Assembly (NCBI RefSeq): GCF_003590335.1
Contig: NZ_MIET01000014.1
Coordinates: 62,001-126,000 of the forward strand
Length of the DNA: 64,000 bases
From: Pseudoalteromonas sp. MSK9-3
GTDB taxonomy: Bacteria > Pseudomonadota > Gammaproteobacteria > Enterobacterales > Alteromonadaceae
Direction of reading: 5' to 3'
This document shows positions 1-9,281 of this stretch, piece by piece; the first letter of the stretch is position 1, and every line of letters starts with the position of its first letter. The translations under genes and the position numbers were made by a program. The notes below the pieces were generated by a model, which was given only the letters and a program-made list of their open reading frames with translations, was not told the origin of the DNA and did not search any database.

Positions 1-19
1 TCATAACAATAGAAGCGCA

Positions 20-2497
20 ATGATCAAACAATCTCTTATCTCAGCCGCTATCGCATCAAGTTTATTTTTAACGGGTTGCCAAACAACGCATACCTCAACA
101 CCTCAGGTTAAAGAACAAATTACACCAGCCTCGGTTGTAGCAACACCAGTCGATTTTGGTGGTGAGCAAATCACGTTAGAGCAAGCTATGGCTCATCCAG
201 ACTGGCTAGGACGTAAACCGCAAAATGAGTTTTGGGCAGCAGATAGCAAAACGGTTGTGTTCAATCAAAAGCAAGCCGGTAGTGATTTAAAAGACACGTT
301 CATTGTTGCAAATAATACTGCGCCAACAAAAGTATTGCTTTCGCAATTGCATTCGGTTGGTGCCAAAAATGCCGTGTATTCTGCTGATGGCCAATTACAA
401 GTTTATACGTTCAAAGGCAATGTGTTTGCTAAAATGATCAGTACAGGCGACATTAAACAGTTAACGTTTTCGTCAGAAAGTGCATTTCAATTACAGTTTT
501 TAAACTCGGGTGATGTTGCTTACCGAGTTGGAAATGCTTTTTATACTGTGAATGTTGGTACCGGCCAGTCAAAAGAGCTAACAAAACTTCATTTATCTGA
601 TGCACCAAAAGGCTTAGCAGCACCCAGTGGCTTTATTGCCGAAGAGCAACATAAGCTGATTGAATATGTTGCTTTAACGCATAAAAATAGCTTAGACCGT
701 GAGCAACGTACCAAGGCGGTTAATGAACAAAATAGCACAGTAGCAAATAGCCACTTTTATCTTGGTAAAGGCAAAGCATTGGTATCAGCAAGCCTATCTC
801 CAGCAGGGGATAAACTGATTGCGGTCGTAACAGACAAAACTCGCTGGAATGCCGAAACAGACATTATGCCAAACTATGTGAGTCAAAACGGTGATATCGA
901 CCCTGTACAAGCCCGCCGTCGTGTTGCACAAGCAAAAGCGGTTAATTCAGAGGTTGTGCTGCTTGATTTAACCACTAAAGCGCAAACAAGTTTAAGTTAT
1001 GACACTTTACCGGGTTATGATGAAGATGTGCTAGCAGATGTTAAAAAAGAGAATGCAGAAGCCATAGGTGAAACCTATCAGTCAGAGAAGTCGCCGCGTG
1101 CAATCAACTTAATACGAGATTGGGGCTGGAGCCAAAGTGCTATTCAATGGAATAGCACAGGTTCTGAAGTGGCAGTTATGCTTGAAGCGTGGGATAACAA
1201 AGACCGTTGGTTAGCGACGGTAGATTTTGAACAGCAAGAGTTTGTGTCCCAACACCGTTTACATGATGAAGCGTGGGTAAACTATGTTTACAACGATTTC
1301 GGCTGGTTAAATAATACTGATACCTTGTATTACTTATCTGAAGAATCAGGATATAGCCATATATACACCAAACCACTAGATGGACGTGCAACGCAGCTTA
1401 CATCAGGTAATTATGTTGTATCGAACTTGACGCTTAGTAAAGACAACAGCGCCATTTACTACAAAGCGAATGTTGAGCACCCAGGGTTATACGAAATATA
1501 TCGTGTGGATCCTCAAACCGCAAAGACAGAAACGCTGACCGATTTAAACGGCATGACAGATTACAGTTTAAGCCCTGATGGAACTAAGCTGTTACTGAAT
1601 CATTCAAAAATAATGATGCCAAATGAATTGTACGTTGCTGATGCGAAGCCCGGAGCGACAGCGACACGTTTAACAAATACAGTATCAGACACTTTTTTAA
1701 ATAAAAAACTGATTGCGCCAAAGATAGTCGCAGTGCCTTCAAGTCACACTGATCAACCTGTGTATGCCAAAGTATATTATCCGGCAGATTATGTTGAAGG
1801 TGAGGGTGGTAAAAAGCGCAAAGCGGTGATTTTCAATCACGGTGCAGGTTATTTGCAAAATTCACACATGGGTTGGTCAGTCTACTTCCGTGAATTTATG
1901 TTTCATTCTTTGTTAGCCAGTGAAGGTTACGTAGTGATGGATATGGATTACCGAGCTTCAAAAGGCTATGGCCGAGACTGGCGAACTGCGATTTACCGTC
2001 AAATGGGTAAACCTGAAGTAGAAGATTTAGCGGATGGCGTGAAGTGGATGGCCGAGTACGCGAATGTAGACACCAATGCGGTGGGTACATACGGCGGCTC
2101 ATATGGCGGCTTTATGACGTTTATGGCACTGTTTACGCAACCAGATCTATTCCAAGCGGGTGCGGCACTTCGTCCTGTAACTGATTGGGCTTATTACAAT
2201 ACAGGATACACCTCGAACATATTGAATCATCCTGATGTTGACCCAATTGCCTATCGTAGAAGCTCACCAATTTATCATGCACAAGGGTTGAAAAATGATT
2301 TGTTGATCAATGCTCCAATGATTGATGATAATGTGTTTTTCCAAGATGTAGTGCGTTTGGTGCAGCGTTTAATTGAGCTGGAAAAAGAAGACTTTGAAAC
2401 GGCCATTTACCCAGTTGAACCGCATGGTTTTGTTCAGCCTTCAAGCTGGTTAGATGAGTATCGTCGTATTTATAAGTTGTTCCAAGAAAACTTGTAA
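20..2497 (+). CDS. S9-family prolyl oligopeptidase/DPP-like lipoprotein peptidase
   Basis: Serine peptidase of family S9 (prolyl oligopeptidase clan), probably trimming peptides in the periplasm. The N-terminus has a lipoprotein signal ending in the lipobox LTGC (Cys20), so it should be membrane-anchored. The middle, about residues 80-560, looks like a beta-propeller. The C-terminal alpha/beta hydrolase carries the triad: Ser694 in GGSYGG, Asp769 in IDDNV and His802 in EPHGF. At 825 aa it is full length for DPP-IV/acylaminoacyl-peptidase-like members. It starts 19 bp into the window, so its promoter is not visible. The only purine-rich stretch before ATG is AGAAG. It converges on the rhombosortase gene across a shared hairpin terminator. 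The family call is firm; the natural substrate is unknown. Confidence 0.93.
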   Translation: MIKQSLISAAIASSLFLTGCQTTHTSTPQVKEQITPASVVATPVDFGGEQITLEQAMAHPDWLGRKPQNEFWAADSKTVVFNQKQAGSDLKDTFIVANNTAPTKVLLSQLHSVGAKNAVYSADGQLQVYTFKGNVFAKMISTGDIKQLTFSSESAFQLQFLNSGDVAYRVGNAFYTVNVGTGQSKELTKLHLSDAPKGLAAPSGFIAEEQHKLIEYVALTHKNSLDREQRTKAVNEQNSTVANSHFYLGKGKALVSASLSPAGDKLIAVVTDKTRWNAETDIMPNYVSQNGDIDPVQARRRVAQAKAVNSEVVLLDLTTKAQTSLSYDTLPGYDEDVLADVKKENAEAIGETYQSEKSPRAINLIRDWGWSQSAIQWNSTGSEVAVMLEAWDNKDRWLATVDFEQQEFVSQHRLHDEAWVNYVYNDFGWLNNTDTLYYLSEESGYSHIYTKPLDGRATQLTSGNYVVSNLTLSKDNSAIYYKANVEHPGLYEIYRVDPQTAKTETLTDLNGMTDYSLSPDGTKLLLNHSKIMMPNELYVADAKPGATATRLTNTVSDTFLNKKLIAPKIVAVPSSHTDQPVYAKVYYPADYVEGEGGKKRKAVIFNHGAGYLQNSHMGWSVYFREFMFHSLLASEGYVVMDMDYRASKGYGRDWRTAIYRQMGKPEVEDLADGVKWMAEYANVDTNAVGTYGGSYGGFMTFMALFTQPDLFQAGAALRPVTDWAYYNTGYTSNILNHPDVDPIAYRRSSPIYHAQGLKNDLLINAPMIDDNVFFQDVVRLVQRLIELEKEDFETAIYPVEPHGFVQPSSWLDEYRRIYKLFQENL

Positions 2498-2510
2498 ACG
2501 TTCACACAAA

Positions 2511-2537
2511 AAACGCCAACATTGTGTTGGCGTTTTT
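2511..2537. terminator. Bidirectional rho-independent terminator
   Basis: AAACGCCAAC pairs with GTTGGCGTTT across a 5-nt loop, with A and T runs on the two sides. It lies between two convergent genes and can serve both. Confidence 0.9.
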
Positions 2538-2546
2538 GTTTCTCAA

Positions 2547-3146
2547 TTACTTCGTATCCGTGACAAAGTGGTTTTTTAATAGCGCATAAAGCAAATTTAG
2601 ACTTAATATCAGCCCACCTATTGCCCCGATTAAATGTGCTTCAATAGCAACCCGTGAGTCTATTAAATCACCCACATCAACACTTGGCCCGTGCCACTGT
2701 TCCCAACCAAGCTTTACCCAAATACCAACAAATAGTAACAACCCTGTGCGCATACCTACCGTGATGTCTTTTACTGCACCCCATACGATCACTCCATGTA
2801 GCAGGCCGCTCAAGCCTGTGTATATATTAATATCGGGGCAAAACAGCCAGATCCCCATACCAGTCCAAGTAGCAAGGAAAAGTACATGAACGAGATAACG
2901 AAGTGGTGAGCGGTGTTCTGCATGTAATAACCATATAAATACAATTCCCAGTACATTAAGTCCTAAATGTGTCCAGTTGGCATGCACAAATTGGCTCGTG
3001 ACAATACGCCACCATTGATGCTGCTCAATGAGCGAACGATTAAATTCAAATAGCGGATTACTATTGACCGCCATAAAGAGGGTACTGAGTAATATTAAAC
3101 ATAGGGGCGGTAAAATATATTTTCGGTTTATAGGTAAGTCAAACAT
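2547..3146 (-). CDS. rrtA: Rhombosortase (rhomboid-like intramembrane protease)
   Basis: Small rhomboid-type intramembrane serine protease of the rhombosortase subfamily, known to process proteins carrying the C-terminal GlyGly-CTERM tripartite signal. The 199 residues hold about six hydrophobic segments. Visible motifs are HxxxN (His60, Asn64) in the loop/TM2 region, the nucleophile Ser113 in GLSGLLHG, and the general base His171 in AHLIGAIGG. Length and motif spacing fit rhombosortase rather than the larger GlpG type, which has an N-terminal cytosolic domain. No protein with an obvious GlyGly-CTERM tail is encoded in this window, so its clients must lie elsewhere. It is convergent with the S9 peptidase gene and divergent from ggt. 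Confidence 0.87.
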   Translation of the reverse strand: MFDLPINRKYILPPLCLILLSTLFMAVNSNPLFEFNRSLIEQHQWWRIVTSQFVHANWTHLGLNVLGIVFIWLLHAEHRSPLRYLVHVLFLATWTGMGIWLFCPDINIYTGLSGLLHGVIVWGAVKDITVGMRTGLLLFVGIWVKLGWEQWHGPSVDVGDLIDSRVAIEAHLIGAIGGLILSLNLLYALLKNHFVTDTK

Positions 3147-3238
3147 AATAATTTGGTTATAAGCATCTTTATTTTTTGCATATTGTGCCTCTTTACTTTT
3201 ATTATGCCAATGCTAAGAACAACACAAAAGTGAATAAC

Positions 3239-4999
3239 ATGATAAAGCCTCTGCCATTACTTGCGGCAATCACCACCAGTTTACTGCTATCTGGCTGCAC
3301 TATTTTAGAAACACAACAAAGAGAGACGCGAGAACCTGAAGCTGCCACGGGTCTACAAACAAAGCAGCAAGTGACTGCAAATGAGTATATGATCGCAGCT
3401 GCGAATCCGTATGCTAGTCGAGCAGGGCAAGCAATGCTGGTTTTAGGTGGTAACGCCGTCGATGCAGCGATTGCAACGCAATTGGTACTCACTTTGGTAG
3501 AGCCACAGTCATCAGGTATTGGCGGTGGCGCATTTTTATTGTATTTCGACAATAAAACACAGCAACTGATCACCTACGATGGCAGAGAAACAGCCCCTTC
3601 AGGTGCTGATCACAACTTATTTTTAGATGAAACAGGTAAACCCGTTAGGTGGATTGAAGCGGTTGTAGGGGGCCGCTCTGTGGGTGTACCCGGTATCTTA
3701 CATGCGTTTAACCAAGCACATAAAGCGCATGGAAAATTAGATTGGCAGACGTTATTTAAACCGGCCATTGAATTGGCTGAACACGGGTTTGTTGTGTCAG
3801 CTCGATTAAATATGCTGTTAGAGAAAAACTTTAACCCCGGTTTAGCAAAACTTTCACCTGCTAAAGAATACTTTTACCCAAATGGTAAAGCATTGACAGT
3901 TGGAACGTTAAAAAAGAATCCAGAGCTTGCAGCACTGTATAAGCAAGTTGCCACTCATGGTATTCGTGCATTTTATGAAGGCGAACATGCCAAACGGTTA
4001 GTAAACGCGGTGCAAACATCAGCGATTGCGCCGGGGACGTTAACTGAGTCTGATTTAGCTAACTATACCAGTAAAAGGCGAGATGCAATTTGCACTGAAT
4101 ATCATCAATATAAGGTATGTTCTATGGCTCCGCCAAGTAGTGGCGGCATTGCTGTATTACAAATATTGAAATTGCTGGAAGGTAAAAAACTGTCACAGTA
4201 TCCTGCAAATGATGAATATGCATTGCATCTGTTCACCCAAGCATCGCGGTTAGCATTTGCAGATAGAAACCATTATGTCGCAGATCCCGATTTTGTGAGC
4301 GTACCAACAACCGCATTACTTAACGCTGATTACTTATCTGAACGCGCTAAACTCATTTCAGATGAGGATAACCATGATATGCCAGTAGGCCAGCCGCTTG
4401 GCAAGTTAGCTTATGCGAAAGATGACGGCTTTGAGCTCCCTTCCACAACGCACGTCTCTGTTGTTGATGCACAGGGTAATGCCGTCTCTATGACCAGCTC
4501 CATCGAAATGGGGTTTGGCTCAACGGTTATGGTTGACGGCTATCTATTAAATAATCAGTTAACTGATTTTTCATTAAGTCCAAAGAAAAATGGCAAGTGG
4601 ATGGCGAACCGCGTTGAAGCACACAAACGGCCAAGAAGCTCGATGTCTCCGGTGATGGTCTTTAATGCTGACGGTTCACTGAAACTTGTGGTTGGTTCAC
4701 CTGGCGGTAGCCGGATCATTAATTATGTGGCACACACGGTTATTGGGGTCTTAGATTGGGGGTTAACTCCACAGCAAGCGGTAAATTTGCCAAAAATTAC
4801 CAATCGAAATCGTTACACTACGTTAGAAAAGGGAACAAATCTGGCGTCGATGAAAATGGCTTTTGAAACACGAGGGCATAAAGTTCACCTAAGAGATTTA
4901 AATTCTGGGTTGCATGTAATTGAATTGAATAATGGCAAACTACTCGGTGGCGCAGATCCTCGTAGAGAAGGGATTGCACTGGGTGAAAGTAACGAATAG
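3239..4999 (+). CDS. ggt: Gamma-glutamyltransferase (glutathione hydrolase) lipoprotein
   Basis: Cleaves glutathione and other gamma-glutamyl compounds in the periplasm and can transfer the glutamyl group. The precursor self-cleaves into large and small subunits. The catalytic nucleophile that begins the small subunit is Thr403, in the sequence PSTTHVSVVD. Conserved downstream blocks are RSSMSP and GSPGGSRI. I start it at ATG 3239 rather than the longer in-frame ATG at 3176, because the protein then opens with a lipoprotein signal MIKPLPLLAAI and lipobox LSGC. This gives 586 aa, normal for the family. The lipoprotein anchoring differs from the soluble periplasmic E. coli enzyme. The Shine-Dalgarno sequence is weak. 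Confidence 0.94.
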   Translation: MIKPLPLLAAITTSLLLSGCTILETQQRETREPEAATGLQTKQQVTANEYMIAAANPYASRAGQAMLVLGGNAVDAAIATQLVLTLVEPQSSGIGGGAFLLYFDNKTQQLITYDGRETAPSGADHNLFLDETGKPVRWIEAVVGGRSVGVPGILHAFNQAHKAHGKLDWQTLFKPAIELAEHGFVVSARLNMLLEKNFNPGLAKLSPAKEYFYPNGKALTVGTLKKNPELAALYKQVATHGIRAFYEGEHAKRLVNAVQTSAIAPGTLTESDLANYTSKRRDAICTEYHQYKVCSMAPPSSGGIAVLQILKLLEGKKLSQYPANDEYALHLFTQASRLAFADRNHYVADPDFVSVPTTALLNADYLSERAKLISDEDNHDMPVGQPLGKLAYAKDDGFELPSTTHVSVVDAQGNAVSMTSSIEMGFGSTVMVDGYLLNNQLTDFSLSPKKNGKWMANRVEAHKRPRSSMSPVMVFNADGSLKLVVGSPGGSRIINYVAHTVIGVLDWGLTPQQAVNLPKITNRNRYTTLEKGTNLASMKMAFETRGHKVHLRDLNSGLHVIELNNGKLLGGADPRREGIALGESNE

Positions 5000-5037
5000 T
5001 CATAGGTTTGCACAATAAACTACGTTATAATAATTGG

Positions 5038-5070
5038 CTCTGTAAGGCATTTAACAGTGTATTTACAGAG
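5038..5070 (+). other. Imperfect stem-loop downstream of ggt
   Basis: CTCTGTAA pairs with TTACAGAG around a 17-nt loop in the ggt-maeA gap. No T-run follows, so it is not a clear terminator. The rest of the 170-bp gap shows nothing I can name. Confidence 0.35.
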
Positions 5071-5169
5071 TCGATTGTATTGGTCTGATGTGAACGAATT
5101 TCATTGAAATTTGGCCACTTTCAGCAATAATGAACTCTTAGCCTTTTAAAATGTGTCTAGCTTGCAAAT

Positions 5170-6864
5170 ATGACTAAAAAAACAGATCCAAATTATCTAT
5201 ATATTCCTTTTTCTGGCCCTAACCTTCTTGAAACGCCATTGTTAAACAAAGGCAGTGCATTTAGCCAAAATGAGCGAGAGAATTTTAATTTAACGGGACT
5301 TGTGCCTCCGCGCTTTGAAACAATCGAAGAACAAGTTGAGCGTTGTTACCAGCAGTACTCAAGCTTTAATGACAATTTAAACAAGCATATTTACTTACGT
5401 GCAATTCAAGACAATAACGAAACGTTATATTACCGTCTGGTGCGCGATCATTTAGAAGAAATGATGCCAATTATTTACACCCCAACGGTGGGGGATGCGT
5501 GTGAGAAATTCTCTGATATTTATCGCAGCTCACGCGGCTTGTTTATTTCTTATGAAGATCGCTACCAAATCGACGATATTTTGCGTAATGCCACAAAAGG
5601 CAAAGTGAAGGTAATAGTTGTCACCGATGGAGAGCGTATTCTAGGATTAGGCGACCAAGGTATTGGTGGCATGGGGATCCCGATTGGTAAACTGTCGCTA
5701 TATACCGCGTGTGGTGGTATTAGCCCAGCTTATACATTACCTGTCATGCTCGATGTAGGTACAAATAATGAGAAATTACTGAATGATCCGATGTATATGG
5801 GCGCACGTCATAAGCGCATAGGCCAAGATGAGTACGATGAGTTTTTAGGTTTATTCATTGATGCTGTTAAGCGTCGTTGGCCAAGTGTTCTACTACAGTT
5901 TGAAGATTTCGCGCAGCCCAATGCAATGCCACTACTGAAACGATACAGAGATGAAATCTGTAGTTTTAATGATGATATTCAAGGTACAGCGTCTGTGACT
6001 GTGGGTTCATTGTTAGCTGCGTGTCGTGTTAAAGGCGCTAAATTATCAGAACAGAAGGTTGTGTTCGTTGGCGCTGGTTCTGCTGGGTGTGGTATTGCTG
6101 AGCAAATTATTAGTCAAATGGTGGCTGAAGGTGCTTCAAGCGAGCAAGCGCGTAGCCAAATCTACATGGTTGATCGTTTTGGCTTGCTTAGCGAAGGTAT
6201 GAATGACCTGCGCGATTTCCAAGCGGCTTTAGTTCAGTCAAATGATGCGCTAAGTGAATGGAGTTATAGCGGCGACTTTGCATCACTTCTTGATGTAATG
6301 CACTGCGCAAAGCCAGATATCTTAATTGGTGTTTCTGGTCAGCCAGGCTTGTTTACTGAACAAGTGATCCGTGCGATGCACTCTGGGTGTGAGCGTCCAA
6401 TTATATTTCCACTAAGTAACCCTTCACGTCAGGTAGAAGCGCATCCAAAAGATGTGATTGAATGGACTCAGGGCAATGCGATTGTTGCCACCGGTAGCCC
6501 ATTTGAACCTGTTGAGTTTGAAGGTAATACTTATCCAATTCCACAATGTAACAACAGTTATATTTTCCCGGGCATAGGGCTTGGCGTCATTGCTGCTAAA
6601 GCCACACGTATTACCGATAATATGTTAATGGTATCGAGCAAGACATTGGCTGAATCTTCACCACTGGCTAATACAGGTAAGGGCAGTTTACTGCCAGCTT
6701 TGGTTGATATTGAACAGCTAAGTAAGCGTATTGCGTTTGCCGTTGCAAAATCTGCGATGGAAGAAGGCGTTGCGCTTGAAATGGATGATGATGCTATCTG
6801 GGCAGCAATCAATAAAAACTATTGGCTACCTAAGTATAGAAACTACAAACGCTGTAGTATTTAG
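5170..6864 (+). CDS. maeA: NAD-linked malic enzyme (malate dehydrogenase, oxaloacetate-decarboxylating)
   Basis: Converts malate plus NAD to pyruvate, CO2 and NADH in the cytosol, linking the TCA cycle to gluconeogenesis and pyruvate supply. It is 564 aa, matching the roughly 565-aa E. coli SfcA/MaeA class. Catalytic Tyr103 sits in IYTPTVG and Lys174 in IPIGKLSLY. The Rossmann motif [11 protein letters not shown] follows near residue 300. The start at 5170 gives the canonical N-terminus, although no strong Shine-Dalgarno is seen. The gene was followed closely by its own hairpin terminator, which an IS4-type element has split (see 6881-8336). Confidence 0.95.
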   Translation: MTKKTDPNYLYIPFSGPNLLETPLLNKGSAFSQNERENFNLTGLVPPRFETIEEQVERCYQQYSSFNDNLNKHIYLRAIQDNNETLYYRLVRDHLEEMMPIIYTPTVGDACEKFSDIYRSSRGLFISYEDRYQIDDILRNATKGKVKVIVVTDGERILGLGDQGIGGMGIPIGKLSLYTACGGISPAYTLPVMLDVGTNNEKLLNDPMYMGARHKRIGQDEYDEFLGLFIDAVKRRWPSVLLQFEDFAQPNAMPLLKRYRDEICSFNDDIQGTASVTVGSLLAACRVKGAKLSEQKVVFVGAGSAGCGIAEQIISQMVAEGASSEQARSQIYMVDRFGLLSEGMNDLRDFQAALVQSNDALSEWSYSGDFASLLDVMHCAKPDILIGVSGQPGLFTEQVIRAMHSGCERPIIFPLSNPSRQVEAHPKDVIEWTQGNAIVATGSPFEPVEFEGNTYPIPQCNNSYIFPGIGLGVIAAKATRITDNMLMVSSKTLAESSPLANTGKGSLLPALVDIEQLSKRIAFAVAKSAMEEGVALEMDDDAIWAAINKNYWLPKYRNYKRCSI

Positions 6865-6880
6865 TAAATAGTATTAAGCC

Positions 6881-6890
6881 AGCACTTGCT
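6881..6890. repeat. Left target-site duplication of the IS4-type element
   Basis: AGCACTTGCT directly abuts the left IS end. The identical 10 bp occur at 8319-8328. A 10-bp duplication is within the range known for the IS4 family. Confidence 0.92.
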
Positions 6891-6903
6891 TAATGCCAGT
6901 CAG
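6891..6903 (+). repeat. IS4-type left terminal inverted repeat
   Basis: TAATGCCAGTCAG; matches the reversed right end at 8306-8318 in 11 of 13 positions. Confidence 0.9.
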
Positions 6904-6927
6904 TTAACAACTGACTGGCGTTTTTTA
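6895..6927 (+). terminator. Hairpin terminator inside the left IS end
   Basis: GCCAGTCAGTT and AACTGACTGGC form an 11-bp stem with a 3-nt loop, followed by G and a run of six T on the plus strand. It should stop maeA transcripts entering the element. It overlaps the transposase stop codon. Confidence 0.85.
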
Positions 6928-8224
6928 TTGGGATATTTACTGGGTTTTGGTTTAATGCACCTCGGATACGAGCGTTCCCGCTTTATCGGTAATATGTGAT
7001 GTTCGACTTGAGCTTGTAATTGCTCAATTGACTTGGGGATCCGTCCAGCATTCTCTATAAACATCGTTTGAATTAAGTTAATAATACTTATTGCACACGT
7101 CGTAAAGCTAAGGTGTTTCGCATATATCCCTGGCTTTGTCTGCGCCATTTTCACCATCTGATATCTGAGCAAATTATAGCTAAGTAATACGCCCCACAGC
7201 TCTTGCACTATCATGTCTGGTTTTTTGCTACGTAGCGTAAAGTGGCTATTTAACAAGGTTTGCTTCATCTCTCTATAACCAAGTTCGATTTCCCACCTAT
7301 CACTGTATAAGTCTATTATTTCAGCTTTAGGAAAACGCATCTGGTCGGTCAGTGAAGTGAGAATATTCACCTCTTTCCCCTTAATCATTTTTGTGACAAG
7401 TCTCACTTCAATATCATTGGGTAAGTCAGCAAACTTCTTTCTCGCTTGTGCTGTCGTTTTTAGCTTGATGAGTTTGTCTTGACGACCTAACGAGCGAACG
7501 ACTTCATACTGAGTTCCTTTTCTCATAGGTTGGAGCCAGTGACGATTCTTCCCTGCATGATGCCAGCGATTGAGTAAACCTAGAGAATAAAAGCCTCTAT
7601 CAAATAACGTCAGTGAATTATCGGGGGTTACATCGATTAGGTCTTCAGCAAGTACCATCTCACTTGAACGACAGCTATCAAAGGCACTTCCCATTAATAA
7701 ATGGCTGGTGAGCTCCATTAAGCAAACCATACGCACTTGAGGGTAAGCTGTATCGCCGTGTTGATTCTTCCATGTAGAGAACGCCTGATGATTTTCAGTT
7801 GTATCAGGTGTACGCCAAATGACACCATCAACGCCTAATAGTGATAAGCCACACCATGTTGGGTGGTTGGCATCAGCATTCCACATTTTCTGGCTTTGTT
7901 GGAAACCTCTTTAACGGCATCCGCACCAAGGCGCTGCCTCGCTTGCACAACCGCACTTGGTGCAACGAGTTCTCTTTTTCCGGGTAACGCTAAGCCGAGT
8001 TTACTGACGATGCTCCACAGCGGGTCTTCACGGTAAAGCGACATACAAATAACCGTCCAAACAGCCATTTCAACAGGAAGTCTCCTGCGTCTTATCGTAG
8101 CGACACCCGCAGTTTCAGCGCATTGCTTGATGAAATCTGGGCATAGGAAATCACTCAGTTGCTTTAAGCCTTCTGAGTTAGGGGCATAGCCATTGGCAAG
8201 AGAAAGTGCTGTCGTTAATTGCAA
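6900..8224 (-). pseudogene. IS4-family DDE transposase, frameshifted
   Basis: Originally one transposase of about 441 aa. Two reading frames now cover it: an N-terminal part 8224-7835 and a C-terminal part 7886-6900. Alignment to IS4 transposase recalled from memory places the junction at KARK/MW, where one A is missing from an A-run (T-run 7886-7889 on the plus strand). DDE residues are visible in [17 protein letters not shown] and the YREMKQT signature. The start is TTG at 8224 with Shine-Dalgarno AGGAG nine bases upstream. The alternative is programmed -1 slippage on AAAA, but IS4-family elements normally use a single uninterrupted frame. Confidence 0.88.
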
Positions 8225-8305
8225 AAGAAAAGACTCCTGAATAAATTCAGAAGCCTTTATAAACTAACCAGTAGATCGGTCAATGGATCATCAAATATTT
8301 CTTAT

Positions 8306-8318
8306 CTGATCGGCATTA
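8306..8318 (-). repeat. IS4-type right terminal inverted repeat
   Basis: Reads TAATGCCGATCAG on the minus strand and partners the left end at 6891-6903. Confidence 0.9.
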
Positions 8319-8328
8319 AGCACTTGCT
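8319..8328. repeat. Right target-site duplication of the IS4-type element
   Basis: AGCACTTGCT, identical to 6881-6890. Confidence 0.92.
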
Positions 8329-8336
8329 GGCTTTTT
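8319..8336 (+). terminator. Displaced 3' half of the original maeA terminator
   Basis: Removing the IS and one target copy restores AGCCAGCACTTGCTGGCT followed by six T. That is a perfect rho-independent terminator directly after maeA. The 5' half stays at 6878-6890. Confidence 0.85.
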
Positions 8337-8412
8337 TGTGCTCAAAGTGTTCTATACTAAAAAGATATAGGCTAAGGAAATAAGCTTTTTACTCACCCAA
8401 CTGGAGGTAAGA

Positions 8413-9228
8413 ATGCTGAAAACCTGTTTGCTACTAGTGGCACTTATGTCGTCAGTAGTGGCTGCAAAATCGTTAGAAATTCAAATTGCATCTGATTATA
8501 ACCCCAGCGTATCAGAAGAGCCTGCTGATTTAGCGACGGTTCTTTTATTAAAGGTGCGCAGCCAATTAAAGGGGCGCTTAAGCTTAGAGTTTATTCCTGC
8601 GAGCCGTTTAAGAGAATGGCGAGAGCTAGAAACACACCCAAACATATGTCTATATAACAAAGTAAAAACGCCAGAACGCGAAGCAGTGGCGGTATTTGTT
8701 GAATACCCGTTAATGGCATTTCCTGCCAATAGGCTTATTCTAAGAGGACAGAAATTACCCTCAAATGTGTCTCTTAAAGATGTGGTTGTTTCTAAAGGGT
8801 TAAGGATCGGTGTGACGAAAGGGCGCTCATATGGGAAAGTCATTGATGGCTTTATTGAGAAATATGCCGACAGTTTTATTATTGGTGAAGGGGCTAATAG
8901 TGCGTTTCGGCTGCGTAAAATGCTAGTGCAAGGTAAGTTAGATGGCATCATTGAATATACTTCTGTGTTTTTAGATCATCACGCCAAACCAGAACAGCGT
9001 GAAGGGGTGACATTTCATAAAATAGACGATGCAAAGGCGACCATATTTGGCTATATCGCGTGTGCAGACTCAACACAGGGACGTAAGGCGGTAAGTTTGT
9101 TCGAATTGGCTCTAGAAAATAAGCAGTTACAAAAAAATATAATTGATGCTCACAAGGGGTTGTTTTTTGAGCAAGAAATGGTTTTCATAGAACAAGGTTT
9201 GAATGAAGCATATAACATTCAGCCATGA
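8413..9228 (+). CDS. Periplasmic solute-binding-like protein (family 3 fold)
   Basis: A secreted protein of 271 aa with a cleavable signal peptide (MLKTCLLLVALMSSVVAA) followed by sequence resembling bacterial extracellular solute-binding proteins of family 3. Examples are the two-lobe style blocks LKDVVVSKGLRIGVTKGRSY and MLVQGKLDGIIEYT. No transporter genes adjoin it, so it could be a ligand sensor or orphan binding protein rather than part of an ABC uptake system. The Shine-Dalgarno GGAGG lies a few bases before ATG and fixes the start. It sits just downstream of the IS insertion and the displaced maeA terminator. The ligand cannot be told from the sequence. Confidence 0.7.
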   Translation: MLKTCLLLVALMSSVVAAKSLEIQIASDYNPSVSEEPADLATVLLLKVRSQLKGRLSLEFIPASRLREWRELETHPNICLYNKVKTPEREAVAVFVEYPLMAFPANRLILRGQKLPSNVSLKDVVVSKGLRIGVTKGRSYGKVIDGFIEKYADSFIIGEGANSAFRLRKMLVQGKLDGIIEYTSVFLDHHAKPEQREGVTFHKIDDAKATIFGYIACADSTQGRKAVSLFELALENKQLQKNIIDAHKGLFFEQEMVFIEQGLNEAYNIQP

Positions 9229-9281
9229 TTAAGGGCAATATGCTTCAATAGGCAACGGAATCAAATTAAAGGATCAGCACC

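Larger units (their letters stand above)
6891..8318 (-). mobile_element. IS4-type insertion sequence, 1428 bp, complete ends
   Basis: Both ends are visible: TAATGCCAGTCAG at the left and, read from the right, TAATGCCGATCAG. These are imperfect terminal inverted repeats that begin as E. coli IS4 does (from memory TAATGCCGATCAG). A perfect 10-bp target duplication flanks them. The length, 1428 bp, is almost that of E. coli IS4 (1426 bp). It encodes one transposase on the minus strand, broken by a frameshift, so this copy is probably not autonomous. It inserted into the loop of the maeA terminator. Confidence 0.95.

Noticed and set aside
2547..3146. Search for a rhombosortase client (GlyGly-CTERM tail) among neighbours
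   Set aside because: Neither the S9 peptidase nor the other secreted proteins here end in the Gly-Gly, hydrophobic and basic tail.
6900..8224. Two separate transposase genes
   Set aside because: The pieces join into one IS4-type protein by one base and share one start region and one set of IS ends.
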